Source: Aestuariibaculum lutulentum (GTDB lineage: Bacteria > Bacteroidota > Bacteroidia > Flavobacteriales > Flavobacteriaceae). Taken from it: a DNA stretch of 64,000 nucleotides. This document shows, piece after piece, positions 8,482 through 15,911 of the stretch. Every line of letters starts with the position of its first letter. The first letter of the stretch is position 1. The DNA lies in contig NZ_CP136709.1 of NCBI RefSeq assembly GCF_032926325.1, positions 595,501 through 659,500 on the forward strand, in the 5' to 3' direction. The translations under genes and the position numbers were made by a program. The notes beneath the pieces are model-generated. The model made no database searches. It was not told the origin of the DNA and worked only from the letters and a program-made list of their open reading frames with translations.

Positions 8482-8853
8482 ATGGCGAAAAAAAACATAA
8501 GCGCAGACCAGTTGATATCGGTTATAATTAGTGGTATCGAAGATGTAAAAGGGCAAAGTATTAGTATCTTAGATTTAAGAGAAATTGAAAATACGGTTTG
8601 TGATTACTTTATAATTTGCGAAGGTACTTCAAATACGCAAGTAAACGCTATAGTAAATTCTGTTCAGAAAAAAGTAAGCAAAGAACTTAAGGATAACCCG
8701 TGGCATGTTGAAGGAGAAGACAATGCTGAATGGGTATTAATCGATTACGTAAACGTTGTTGTACACGTGTTCCAAAAACATATCAGACAATATTATGACA
8801 TTGAAAGTCTTTGGGGTGATGCAAAAACAACGGTTATAGAAACGAGTTACTAA
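8482..8853 (+). CDS. rsfS: Ribosome silencing factor RsfS
   Basis: RsfS (DUF143/Iojap) binds ribosomal protein L14 and blocks subunit joining when nutrients are scarce. The 123-residue protein is full length and has the family core: KGQSISILDLREIE, CDYFIICEGTSNTQV and a WHVEGEDNAEWVLIDY stretch, followed by VHVF. It sits 5 bases ahead of ftsH and is likely co-transcribed with it. Its target, L14, is encoded in this window at 33892-34260. Confidence 0.95.
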   Translation: MAKKNISADQLISVIISGIEDVKGQSISILDLREIENTVCDYFIICEGTSNTQVNAIVNSVQKKVSKELKDNPWHVEGEDNAEWVLIDYVNVVVHVFQKHIRQYYDIESLWGDAKTTVIETSY

Positions 8854-8858
8854 AACGT

Positions 8859-10802
8859 ATGGCAAACAACAAAAAAAATACAAAAGAAAACAAACCTAAA
8901 TTCAGTCCGTACTGGATTTATGGTATTTTAATTGCTCTTTTTTTAGGGTTTCAACTATTTGGAAACAGTGGTTACGAAGAAGGTAAAAAAATAACACCAA
9001 GCGACTTTTTCAAATATTTACAAGAAGGTGATATAGAAAAAGTAGATGTGATTACTAATACACATGTTGCTAAAGTATATCTTACCGATGAAGCTTTAGA
9101 AAAAGACATTCACAAAAATTCTAAATCTACAAGCTTTATCCCCTCGGCAACGAAGTTACCAAACTATACTTTTGAATTTGGTAGTCTTGAAAAATTTGAA
9201 GGCGACATAGATAAAGCTAAGGAAAATCTTCCTAATTCACCTGTTATCTCATTCGATCAGGAACACGATAACTGGACAAACCTGTTAATGGGTATCCTTC
9301 CGTTTATTTTACTAATTGCGGTTTGGGTTTTCATTATGAGACGTATGTCTGGAGGTGCCGGTGGTGGTGCAGGCGGACAAATTTTTAATATTGGAAAATC
9401 TAAAGCCAAATTATTCGACCAGAATACCGAAGTAAAAACAACATTTAAAGACGTTGCTGGTTTAGAAGGCGCAAAAGAAGAAGTACAGGAAATTGTAGAC
9501 TTTTTAAAATTCCCTGAAAAATATACCACATTAGGAGGTAAAATTCCTAAAGGAGCTTTATTAGTAGGGCCTCCGGGAACAGGTAAAACTTTATTAGCTA
9601 AAGCTGTTGCAGGTGAAGCTAAAGTACCTTTCTTCTCGTTATCAGGATCTGATTTCGTTGAAATGTTCGTTGGTGTTGGTGCCTCTCGTGTTAGAGATTT
9701 ATTTAAGCAGGCTAAAGAAAAATCACCATCTATTATTTTTATCGATGAGATTGATGCTATTGGTCGTGCCAGAGGCAAAAATGCCATGTCTGGAAGTAAC
9801 GACGAGCGTGAAAACACCTTAAATCAATTATTAACCGAAATGGACGGTTTTGGAACTAATACTAATGTTATTGTATTAGCAGCAACCAACCGTGCCGATA
9901 TCCTTGATAAAGCATTAATGCGTGCCGGTCGTTTTGACAGACAGATTTATGTAGACCTTCCGGATATTCGTGAGCGTAAAGAAATTTTCGAAGTGCATTT
10001 ACGTCCGCTTAAAAAAGCACAGGATTTAGATTTAGATTTCCTATCGAAACAAACTCCAGGATTCTCCGGTGCAGATATTGCAAACGTTTGTAACGAAGCT
10101 GCTTTAATTGCTGCGAGAAATGGTAAAAAATCGGTTGACAAACAAGATTTCCTTGACGCTGTCGATAGAATTATTGGTGGTTTAGAAAAGAAAAATAAAA
10201 TCATTACACCAAGTGAAAAACGTGCTGTTGCTTTCCACGAAGCTGGTCACGCCACTGTAAGCTGGATGCTAGAGCATGCTGCACCACTTGTGAAAGTTAC
10301 AATTGTACCTCGTGGACGTTCATTAGGAGCTGCATGGTATTTACCAGAAGAACGTTTAATCGTTCGTCCGGAGCAAATGTTAGATGAAATGTGTGCTGCT
10401 TTAGGTGGTCGTGCTGCCGAGCAAGTTATTTTTGGTAAAATTTCTACAGGAGCTTTAAGCGATTTAGAAAAAGTTACCAAACAAGCCAGAGCCATGGTTA
10501 CCATTTACGGTTTAAGTGATAAAATAGGTAACTTAACATATTACGATTCATCAGGACAAAGTGAGTACGGCTTTACAAAACCTTACAGTGAACAAACAGC
10601 AGAGCTGATCGATAAAGAGATTTCAGATATTATTGAAAACCAATATCAAAGAGCTGTTAAATTACTTGAGGCAAACAAAGATAAACTTACCGAACTTGCT
10701 ACAGTTCTTCTCGAAAAAGAAGTGATCTTTAAAGACAATCTTGAAAAAATATTTGGGGAACGTCAGTTTGTAAAAGAAGAAGTTGAAACAAAACAAGAAT
10801 AG
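8859..10802 (+). CDS. ftsH: ATP-dependent zinc metalloprotease FtsH
   Basis: FtsH is a membrane-anchored hexameric AAA+ protease that degrades misfolded membrane proteins and short-lived regulators. The 647 residues comprise a first transmembrane helix (about 18-35), a periplasmic domain (to about 140), a second helix (about 143-160), a glycine-rich linker (GGAGGGAGG), the AAA domain with Walker A GPPGTGKT near 237-244 and Walker B IIFIDEIDAIG, and the zinc protease domain with HEAGH at about 460-464. Following rsfS by 5 bases, it ends before a 40-base palindrome that probably terminates transcription. Confidence 0.97.
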   Translation: MANNKKNTKENKPKFSPYWIYGILIALFLGFQLFGNSGYEEGKKITPSDFFKYLQEGDIEKVDVITNTHVAKVYLTDEALEKDIHKNSKSTSFIPSATKLPNYTFEFGSLEKFEGDIDKAKENLPNSPVISFDQEHDNWTNLLMGILPFILLIAVWVFIMRRMSGGAGGGAGGQIFNIGKSKAKLFDQNTEVKTTFKDVAGLEGAKEEVQEIVDFLKFPEKYTTLGGKIPKGALLVGPPGTGKTLLAKAVAGEAKVPFFSLSGSDFVEMFVGVGASRVRDLFKQAKEKSPSIIFIDEIDAIGRARGKNAMSGSNDERENTLNQLLTEMDGFGTNTNVIVLAATNRADILDKALMRAGRFDRQIYVDLPDIRERKEIFEVHLRPLKKAQDLDLDFLSKQTPGFSGADIANVCNEAALIAARNGKKSVDKQDFLDAVDRIIGGLEKKNKIITPSEKRAVAFHEAGHATVSWMLEHAAPLVKVTIVPRGRSLGAAWYLPEERLIVRPEQMLDEMCAALGGRAAEQVIFGKISTGALSDLEKVTKQARAMVTIYGLSDKIGNLTYYDSSGQSEYGFTKPYSEQTAELIDKEISDIIENQYQRAVKLLEANKDKLTELATVLLEKEVIFKDNLEKIFGERQFVKEEVETKQE

Positions 10803-10832
10803 GCTCTAGCCTTATTTTATAAACCTTTTAGC

Positions 10833-10872
10833 AAAAATCTTAAATTAACCGTACGGTTAATTTAAGATTTTT
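10833..10872 (+). terminator. 40-base perfect palindrome, likely ftsH terminator
   Basis: Arms 10833-10852 and 10853-10872 are exact reverse complements with no spacer (centre CCGT/ACGG). In RNA this would fold as a stem of about 18 bp with a 4-base loop, and its right arm ends in five T's. It lies 30 bases after the ftsH stop and abuts the -7 element of the next gene. A terminator is the simplest reading, but a palindrome this perfect could also be a protein-binding site. Confidence 0.7.
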
Positions 10873-10880
10873 TATATTTG
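10873..10880 (+). promoter_or_regulatory. Promoter -7 element for the LUD-cdsA-psd operon
   Basis: The sequence is TATATTTG, an exact TAnnTTTG match that starts on the base after the preceding palindrome ends. It lies 40 bases before the LUD-protein ATG at 10921, so the -33 region would fall inside the palindrome. Confidence 0.55.
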
Positions 10881-10920
10881 GTTGTCCTCAGGAAACAATG
10901 TATTAATAGCAAGCTTACTA

Positions 10921-11529
10921 ATGAGTCTTTTTAGAAAAATTTTTGGTTCAAAATCTAATACGTCAGACGACGAAATAAAGTCGGATGAAAGAGGCAAATA
11001 CATGCCTGAAATAAAACTCCCTATAGATGAAAGGTTTACTATAAATTTTAAAGCTAATGGTGGTAAATTTCTGTATTGTGAGAATTTGAATGAAATCTTT
11101 CAGAACCTACAAAGTATACTTGAAGAAAATGCTTGGGAAGACAAAACAGCTTTAGTCGTCGACGAACATTTAATTTCAAAATTTAAAAGTTTTGGTTTTA
11201 AGATGTCAAATAAAGTTAGCGAAGCTTCTTTTTTCTTAACCACTTGCGAAAATTTAATTGCCAACGATGGCTCTTTACTTATTTCTTCTAAACAAATTTT
11301 CGAAAAGAAATTACCTGAATTACCTGAAAATTTTGTCGTTTTTGCCACAACCAGTCAAATTGTTGAAAACATAGGTGAAGGCTTAAGAGGCATTAAGGCA
11401 AAAAACAAACAAAAAATACCAACAAATATCACGACCATAAAACATTTTAAATCGAGTCACGAAAAAGATTTTCTTAGTTACGGTAGTAGCGCCAAAAACT
11501 TATACTTACTCCTTTTAGAAGATTTATAG
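10921..11529 (+). CDS. LUD-domain protein (LutC/YkgG family)
   Basis: From the ATG at 10921 the protein has 202 residues (MSLFRKIFGSKSN). The frame is open further upstream to 10882, but the -7 element at 10873-10880 and the family N-terminus favour 10921. The C-terminal two thirds fit the LUD domain of LutC-like proteins: ALVVDEHLISKF, a SEASFFLTTCENLIANDGSLLIS segment and a late VFATTSQIVENI segment. LutC takes part in lactate oxidation together with LutA and LutB, which are absent here. In Flavobacteriaceae this gene regularly stands between ftsH and cdsA; its role there is unknown. Confidence 0.8.
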   Translation: MSLFRKIFGSKSNTSDDEIKSDERGKYMPEIKLPIDERFTINFKANGGKFLYCENLNEIFQNLQSILEENAWEDKTALVVDEHLISKFKSFGFKMSNKVSEASFFLTTCENLIANDGSLLISSKQIFEKKLPELPENFVVFATTSQIVENIGEGLRGIKAKNKQKIPTNITTIKHFKSSHEKDFLSYGSSAKNLYLLLLEDL

Positions 11530-11530
11530 A

Positions 11531-12349
11531 ATGAAAGAAATTCTAACTCGATCACTTTCCGGCGTACTTTACGTCCTGCTTTTGCTTGTTTGCATGCAAT
11601 TCGAGCATTTACTAATAGGCCTGTTTTTTATTTTTGGTTTGATATCCTTGAACGAATTCAATAAGCTAATTGAATTAAAAAACTTTGTCCCTTATATCAT
11701 ATTCGTTATCCTTTATACCATTTTTGGTTACTGGCATTTAATCATTAACACAAAAGGACTTGATGAAGCCACGCAGATACTTATGGTACTTAGTATTTTT
11801 GTGAATCTATTCTTGATTAAAGATTTGTTCTCCGAAAAAACAATACCCCTTTTCAGCTCTAAACGATTTCTTCTAACCACATTCTATCTGTCGAGTGCCT
11901 TCGTATTTTTAATTTTAATAGCCGGCTATCACGATACCTATAACCCTAATATTTTATTGGGATCCTTTCTTTTAGTGTGGATTAACGATTCATTCGCATA
12001 TTTGGTTGGAAAGAATTTTGGCAAGCAAAAACTTTTCGAAAAAATATCTCCGAAAAAAACTGTTGAAGGTTTTATGGGCGGACTATTTTTTTCGTGCATA
12101 GCAAGTTATTTTATTAGTACCTTTGCGGAAACTTTAAACTTTACAAGCTGGCTAGTCTTAAGCATTATCATTAGTGTTTTCGGGACTTTAGGAGACTTGG
12201 TAGAGTCTAAATTTAAAAGACAAGCTAACGTTAAGGACAGTGGTGTTATTATGCCTGGACACGGTGGATTATTAGACCGATTAGATAGCATTATATTTAC
12301 TGCCCCGTTTATTTATTTATTTTTAAGATTGTTACATTATGTTTCATAA
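11531..12349 (+). CDS. cdsA: Phosphatidate cytidylyltransferase
   Basis: CdsA makes CDP-diacylglycerol from phosphatidate and CTP, the branch point of phospholipid synthesis. The 272-residue inner-membrane protein has about seven hydrophobic segments. The family signature near the C-terminus is intact: SKFKRQANVKDSGVIMP and then GHGGLLDRLDS. It starts 1 base after the LUD gene and overlaps psd by 11 bases, so translation is likely coupled. Confidence 0.96.
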   Translation: MKEILTRSLSGVLYVLLLLVCMQFEHLLIGLFFIFGLISLNEFNKLIELKNFVPYIIFVILYTIFGYWHLIINTKGLDEATQILMVLSIFVNLFLIKDLFSEKTIPLFSSKRFLLTTFYLSSAFVFLILIAGYHDTYNPNILLGSFLLVWINDSFAYLVGKNFGKQKLFEKISPKKTVEGFMGGLFFSCIASYFISTFAETLNFTSWLVLSIIISVFGTLGDLVESKFKRQANVKDSGVIMPGHGGLLDRLDSIIFTAPFIYLFLRLLHYVS

Positions 12350-12995
12350 AGAGGGTTATAAGATAATTATTGTTACGTTTATACTGGTAATTTCATCTAC
12401 TGTATTAGTTGATAATTTTGTAACTATTGAATGGTTAAAATTGGCTTTAAGGCTAATTCTTTTAGTATTTTTAATACTTATACTTCAGTTTTTCAGAAAC
12501 CCAAAAAGACATACAAAACCTAACGACAAACAAGTAGTATCACCTGTTGATGGTAAAGTTGTAGTTATTGAGGAAGTTTTTGAAAAAGAGTTTTTCAACG
12601 AAAAACGTCTTCAGGTAAGTGTTTTTATGTCTCCAATAAATGTGCACGTTACACGCTACCCTATTGGCGGTAAAGTTGTTTTTAGCAAATACCATCCAGG
12701 AAAATATTTAGTTGCATGGCATCCAAAAGCCAGTGAAGAAAACGAACGTACTACGGTTGTTGTTGAAAACAAAACTTTCGGACAAGTACTTTACAGACAA
12801 ATTGCAGGTGCTTTAGCTAAACGTATTGTTAACTACGCAAAAGTAGATGATGCCGCTATTCAAGGTGCTGATTCTGGTTTTATAAAGTTTGGTTCAAGAG
12901 TTGACTTATTTTTACCCTTAGACACCAATATTAAAGTAAAATTAAACCAAAAAGTAAGAGGTGGAGAAAGTATTATTGCAGAAACCAATGAGTAG
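12339..12995 (+). CDS. psd: Phosphatidylserine decarboxylase proenzyme
   Basis: Psd converts phosphatidylserine to phosphatidylethanolamine at the inner membrane. The 218-residue protein is the short form, with one or two N-terminal hydrophobic segments (about 7-48). The conserved VSPVDGKVV motif and the HVTRYPIGG segment are present, and the autocleavage site that creates the pyruvoyl group is expected at the GS of FIKFGSRVDL. It overlaps cdsA upstream by 11 bases and the acyl-CoA-binding gene downstream by 8. The phosphatidylserine synthase gene is not in the window. Confidence 0.95.
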   Translation: MFHKEGYKIIIVTFILVISSTVLVDNFVTIEWLKLALRLILLVFLILILQFFRNPKRHTKPNDKQVVSPVDGKVVVIEEVFEKEFFNEKRLQVSVFMSPINVHVTRYPIGGKVVFSKYHPGKYLVAWHPKASEENERTTVVVENKTFGQVLYRQIAGALAKRIVNYAKVDDAAIQGADSGFIKFGSRVDLFLPLDTNIKVKLNQKVRGGESIIAETNE

Positions 12996-13257
12996 TACTG
13001 AAGAATTAGATAAAGAGTTTCAAGATGCTGTAGATCGTGTAAATGCTTACACCGATCCGTTTCCAGCTGATGTGCTTTTAAGTCTTTATGCCTATTACAA
13101 AAAGGCAACTAATTCATATAGTAAACCTAATAGTAAAAAAGCCATTATAAATGCATTTAAAACGAATGCTTTATTTCAGGTGAAAAATATAAGTGAAAAT
13201 GAAGCTAAACGCCAATACATAGATTTAGCTAACCATTACTTTTTGTACGGTAAATAA
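12988..13257 (+). CDS. Acyl-CoA-binding protein (ACBP) family
   Basis: From the ATG at 12988 the protein has 89 residues (MSSTEELDKEF); an in-frame GTG at 12961 lies deep inside psd and is not preferred. The size and four-helix pattern match ACBP: LDKEFQDAVDRVNAYTD, then LLSLYAYYKKAT with the conserved Tyr-Lys pair that contacts the acyl-CoA phosphate, then a helix ending in EAKRQYIDL. The tryptophans typical of eukaryotic ACBP are absent. It overlaps psd by 8 bases, placing a soluble acyl-CoA carrier in a phospholipid operon. Confidence 0.85.
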   Translation: MSSTEELDKEFQDAVDRVNAYTDPFPADVLLSLYAYYKKATNSYSKPNSKKAIINAFKTNALFQVKNISENEAKRQYIDLANHYFLYGK

Positions 13258-13262
13258 TTCTT

Positions 13263-13454
13263 TTACTTTTTAAATACCATTATATAAATCCCTAAGGCTC
13301 TTACATTTAGTAACAATACTATTGTTACTAAAATCCAGTACAATTTTATTCTTTTCTTTTTATTGTAAACCGATAAGGATATGGGATGTATAAGTACATT
13401 TTGCCCTTTATCTGAAAACGTATGCTGTCTGTAAATATTCTGAACGACTTTCAT
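13263..13454 (-). CDS. Small membrane protein of unknown function
   Basis: From the ATG at 13454 (MKVVQNIYRQ) the protein has 63 residues. A start at 13487 would add 11 lysine- and phenylalanine-rich residues and is less likely. A polar, basic N-terminal half is followed by one clear transmembrane segment (about residues 37-58, LYWILVTIVLLLNVRALGIYIM). I do not recognise a family. It runs against the acyl-CoA-binding gene, with 5 bases between the stops. The coding potential is plausible but not proven. Confidence 0.5.
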   Translation of the reverse strand: MKVVQNIYRQHTFSDKGQNVLIHPISLSVYNKKKRIKLYWILVTIVLLLNVRALGIYIMVFKK

Positions 13455-13600
13455 TTTATATTTTCTTAACTTAAAGAAAACAAACAAGTTATAATTTTCA
13501 AAACAAAAACTTAAGATTGATGAATTTGTCCCCTAAAAATGACTAATCAATACAAAAAACTCATAATCAGTTATATAAATTAATTAAGTAAAACAAAAAA

Positions 13601-13617
13601 GGGACCAAATTGGTCCC
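13601..13617 (-). terminator. Intrinsic terminator of argS
   Basis: An 8-bp perfect stem (GGGACCAA / TTGGTCCC) with a 1-base centre is followed, on the minus strand, by six T's and then GTTTT. It lies 26 bases past the argS stop. The terminator at the window end (63944-63977) has a closely similar GGGAACCAA core. Confidence 0.85.
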
Positions 13618-13643
13618 ATTACTTTTCTATAATTTTAAAAAAC

Positions 13644-15428
13644 CTACATACGCTCAGGAACCTGAATTCCTAAAACACTAAATGCATTTTTTATAGTATT
13701 GGCTACTTGTTTAGAAAGCTGAACTCTAAATATTTTTTCATCATCATTATCCGCGCCTAAAATGGATACATTCTGGTAAAATGAATTAAACTCTTTTACT
13801 AAATCGTACGTATAGTTTGCAATTAAAGCCGGACTATGTTGTGTTGCCGCATTTTGAATCACTTCCGGAAATAACTCTAACTGTTTTAAAAGTTCCTTTT
13901 CCTTTTCATGTAAAGTAATTTCCGAAACAGTTAAATTTTTAGAATAATCGAAATCTGCTCTTCTTAAAATCGCCTGAATTCTAGCGTAAGTATATTGAAT
14001 AAAAGGCCCTGTATTCCCTTGAAAATCGATAGATTCCTTAGGATCGAATAAAATACGTTTCTTAGGATCGACTTTAAGAATGTAATACTTTAAAGCGCCC
14101 AAACCAATCGTTTTATACAATGCCTTTTTCTCTTCTTCAGTATAACCATCAAGTTTACCTAATTCTTCTGAGATTTCTTCGGCTGTCGTCGCCATTTCAT
14201 CAATTAAATCATCGGCATCTACAACGGTTCCTTCTCTACTCTTCATCTTTCCACTTGGTAAATCTACCATTCCGTAGCTTAAATGGTAAAGATTTTTAGC
14301 CCATTCAAATCCCAATTTTTTAAGAATGATGAATAATACCTGAAAGTGATAATCCTGTTCGTTACCTACAGTGTAAACCATCCCACCAACATCAGGAAAA
14401 TCTTTAATACGCTGAATTGCCGTTCCAATATCCTGTGTCATGTAAACCGCTGTTCCGTCGGCGCGTTGAACAATTTTTTTATCTAATCCTTCTTCGGTTA
14501 AATCACACCACACCGAGCCATCTTCCTCTTTGAAGAATACACCCGATTTAAGCCCCTCAGCAACAAATTCTTTACCTAATAAATAGGTATTACTTTCGTA
14601 ATATAACGTATCGAAATCTACTCCCATGTTGGTATAAGTTTCGGCAAATCCGTCATATACCCATCCGTTCATGGTTTTCCAAAGAGCAACTGTTTTTTCA
14701 TCTCCAGATTCCCATTTACGAAGCATGTTTTGAGCTTCCAATAATAAAGGCGCTTCCTTTTTTGCTTCTTCTTGTGATTTACCTTCAGCAACTAAAGTTT
14801 CTATTTCCTTTTTATATTCCTGATCGAATTTCACGTAATAGTTTCCTACCAGCTTATCTCCTTTTAAACCTGTCGTTTCAGGAGTTTCTCCGTTACCAAA
14901 TTTCTCCCAGGCCAACATACTTTTACAGATATGAATACCACGGTCGTTAATAATTTGTGTTTTATAAACTTTCTTTCCAGAAGCTTTTAAAATTTCAGAA
15001 ACACTATAACCTAAAAGGTTGTTTCTAATATGTCCTAAGTGTAATGGCTTATTCGTATTTGGAGATGAATACTCAACCATTATGGCTTTATCTTCCGGAC
15101 TTGGTGTTACAAAACCATAATCTGTAGCATTCTTTATTCCATTGAAAAAGTTCATGTAGTAAGCATCACTGATTTCAACATTTAAAAACCCTTTAACGAC
15201 ATTAAAAGCTTTTACTTCTTCAACATTATCAACAAGGTAATTCCCTATAGTTTCCCCTATTTGCACAGGATTTCCTTTTACATAGCGTAACATTGGGAAA
15301 ATTACGACTGTAATATCTCCTGCAAATTCTTTTCTTGTTGCTTGAAATTCTACGGTATCAATCGATACATCAAAAGATGCTAAAACGGCTTGTTTTACTT
15401 GATTTTGTAAAGTCTGTTGAAGGCTCAT
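13644..15428 (-). CDS. argS: Arginyl-tRNA synthetase
   Basis: ArgS charges tRNA-Arg with arginine. The 594-residue class I enzyme has the HIGH-type motif within PNTNKPLHLGHIRNN, the KMSKS-equivalent GKMKSREGTV, and the C-terminal DALR anticodon-binding domain (LLKQLELFPEVIQ to the end). An exact -7 element (15451-15458) precedes it and a clear terminator follows. It is monocistronic as far as can be seen and divergent from the TPR histidine kinase. Confidence 0.97.
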   Translation of the reverse strand: MSLQQTLQNQVKQAVLASFDVSIDTVEFQATRKEFAGDITVVIFPMLRYVKGNPVQIGETIGNYLVDNVEEVKAFNVVKGFLNVEISDAYYMNFFNGIKNATDYGFVTPSPEDKAIMVEYSSPNTNKPLHLGHIRNNLLGYSVSEILKASGKKVYKTQIINDRGIHICKSMLAWEKFGNGETPETTGLKGDKLVGNYYVKFDQEYKKEIETLVAEGKSQEEAKKEAPLLLEAQNMLRKWESGDEKTVALWKTMNGWVYDGFAETYTNMGVDFDTLYYESNTYLLGKEFVAEGLKSGVFFKEEDGSVWCDLTEEGLDKKIVQRADGTAVYMTQDIGTAIQRIKDFPDVGGMVYTVGNEQDYHFQVLFIILKKLGFEWAKNLYHLSYGMVDLPSGKMKSREGTVVDADDLIDEMATTAEEISEELGKLDGYTEEEKKALYKTIGLGALKYYILKVDPKKRILFDPKESIDFQGNTGPFIQYTYARIQAILRRADFDYSKNLTVSEITLHEKEKELLKQLELFPEVIQNAATQHSPALIANYTYDLVKEFNSFYQNVSILGADNDDEKIFRVQLSKQVANTIKNAFSVLGIQVPERM

Positions 15429-15450
15429 TTATGGTCATTTTTTAGGTCAG

Positions 15451-15458
15451 CAAAGATA
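15451..15458 (-). promoter_or_regulatory. Promoter -7 element for argS
   Basis: The minus strand reads TATCTTTG, an exact TAnnTTTG match 22 bases before the argS ATG. Confidence 0.55.
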
Positions 15459-15617
15459 AAACTTTTCTTAAAGCATTTCCTCATAAAATAGCTTTAAAAA
15501 TTAAGCTTATCTCAGCCTAACGAAATTTTAATCAAAACCTGCTTCAAAATTACCCAAACAACTCAACAACAATAATTTACTAAGAACATTCGACAACCCC
15601 AATAAACACGGGTGCAT

Positions 15618-15680
15618 TTCATCGATAATTTCGTCGTTTTTCCATGATTTTTACCGTTCATCTATTCGTCGATGTTTTTC
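15618..15680 (+). repeat. Two imperfect direct repeats upstream of the sensor kinase
   Basis: Copy A (15618-15642) and copy B (15657-15680) both carry TTCATC, then TTCGTCG, then TTTTTC, with small insertions between the blocks; their starts are 39 bases apart. The arrangement resembles paired binding half-sites for a transcription regulator, possibly of LytTR type, but no such regulator is encoded in the window. Confidence 0.45.
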
Positions 15681-15911
15681 AAAATAGCACCTTGTCGTTT
15701 TATCTAAAATATTGGCATTAAAACAGAGAAATTAGATTATAACATAGCATTTTCTAATTTTGTTATGTAAAGCTATTAATCCAAGTCCCTTTTAGACTCT
15801 AAACAAAAAACAAACATATTAACATTACAGCTTAATAAAGCAAATCTTTAATTCCCTCAATAAAGATGACTTTAGTTACTGCTTTATTCATTTTTGTAAC
15901 TTGAATATTGT

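Larger units (their letters stand above)
15429..15911. other. 483-base intergenic region between argS and the sensor kinase
   Basis: No gene was seen here. The region holds the argS -7 element (15451-15458) at one side. In the middle are two related sequences, 15618-15642 and 15657-15680: both begin TTCATC, contain TTCGTCG and end TTTTTC. A shorter TTGTCGTTTT lies near 15692. These may be operator repeats for the divergent kinase gene. The right third is plain AT-rich sequence with no exact -7 element near the kinase start. Confidence 0.6.

Noticed and set aside
9257..9817. 186-codon minus-strand frame inside ftsH
   Set aside because: It is antisense to the highly conserved AAA domain and has no recognisable domain of its own.
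12961..12987. GTG start of the acyl-CoA-binding protein
   Set aside because: It lies inside psd and adds nine residues absent from the family; the ATG at 12988 gives a normal ACBP length.
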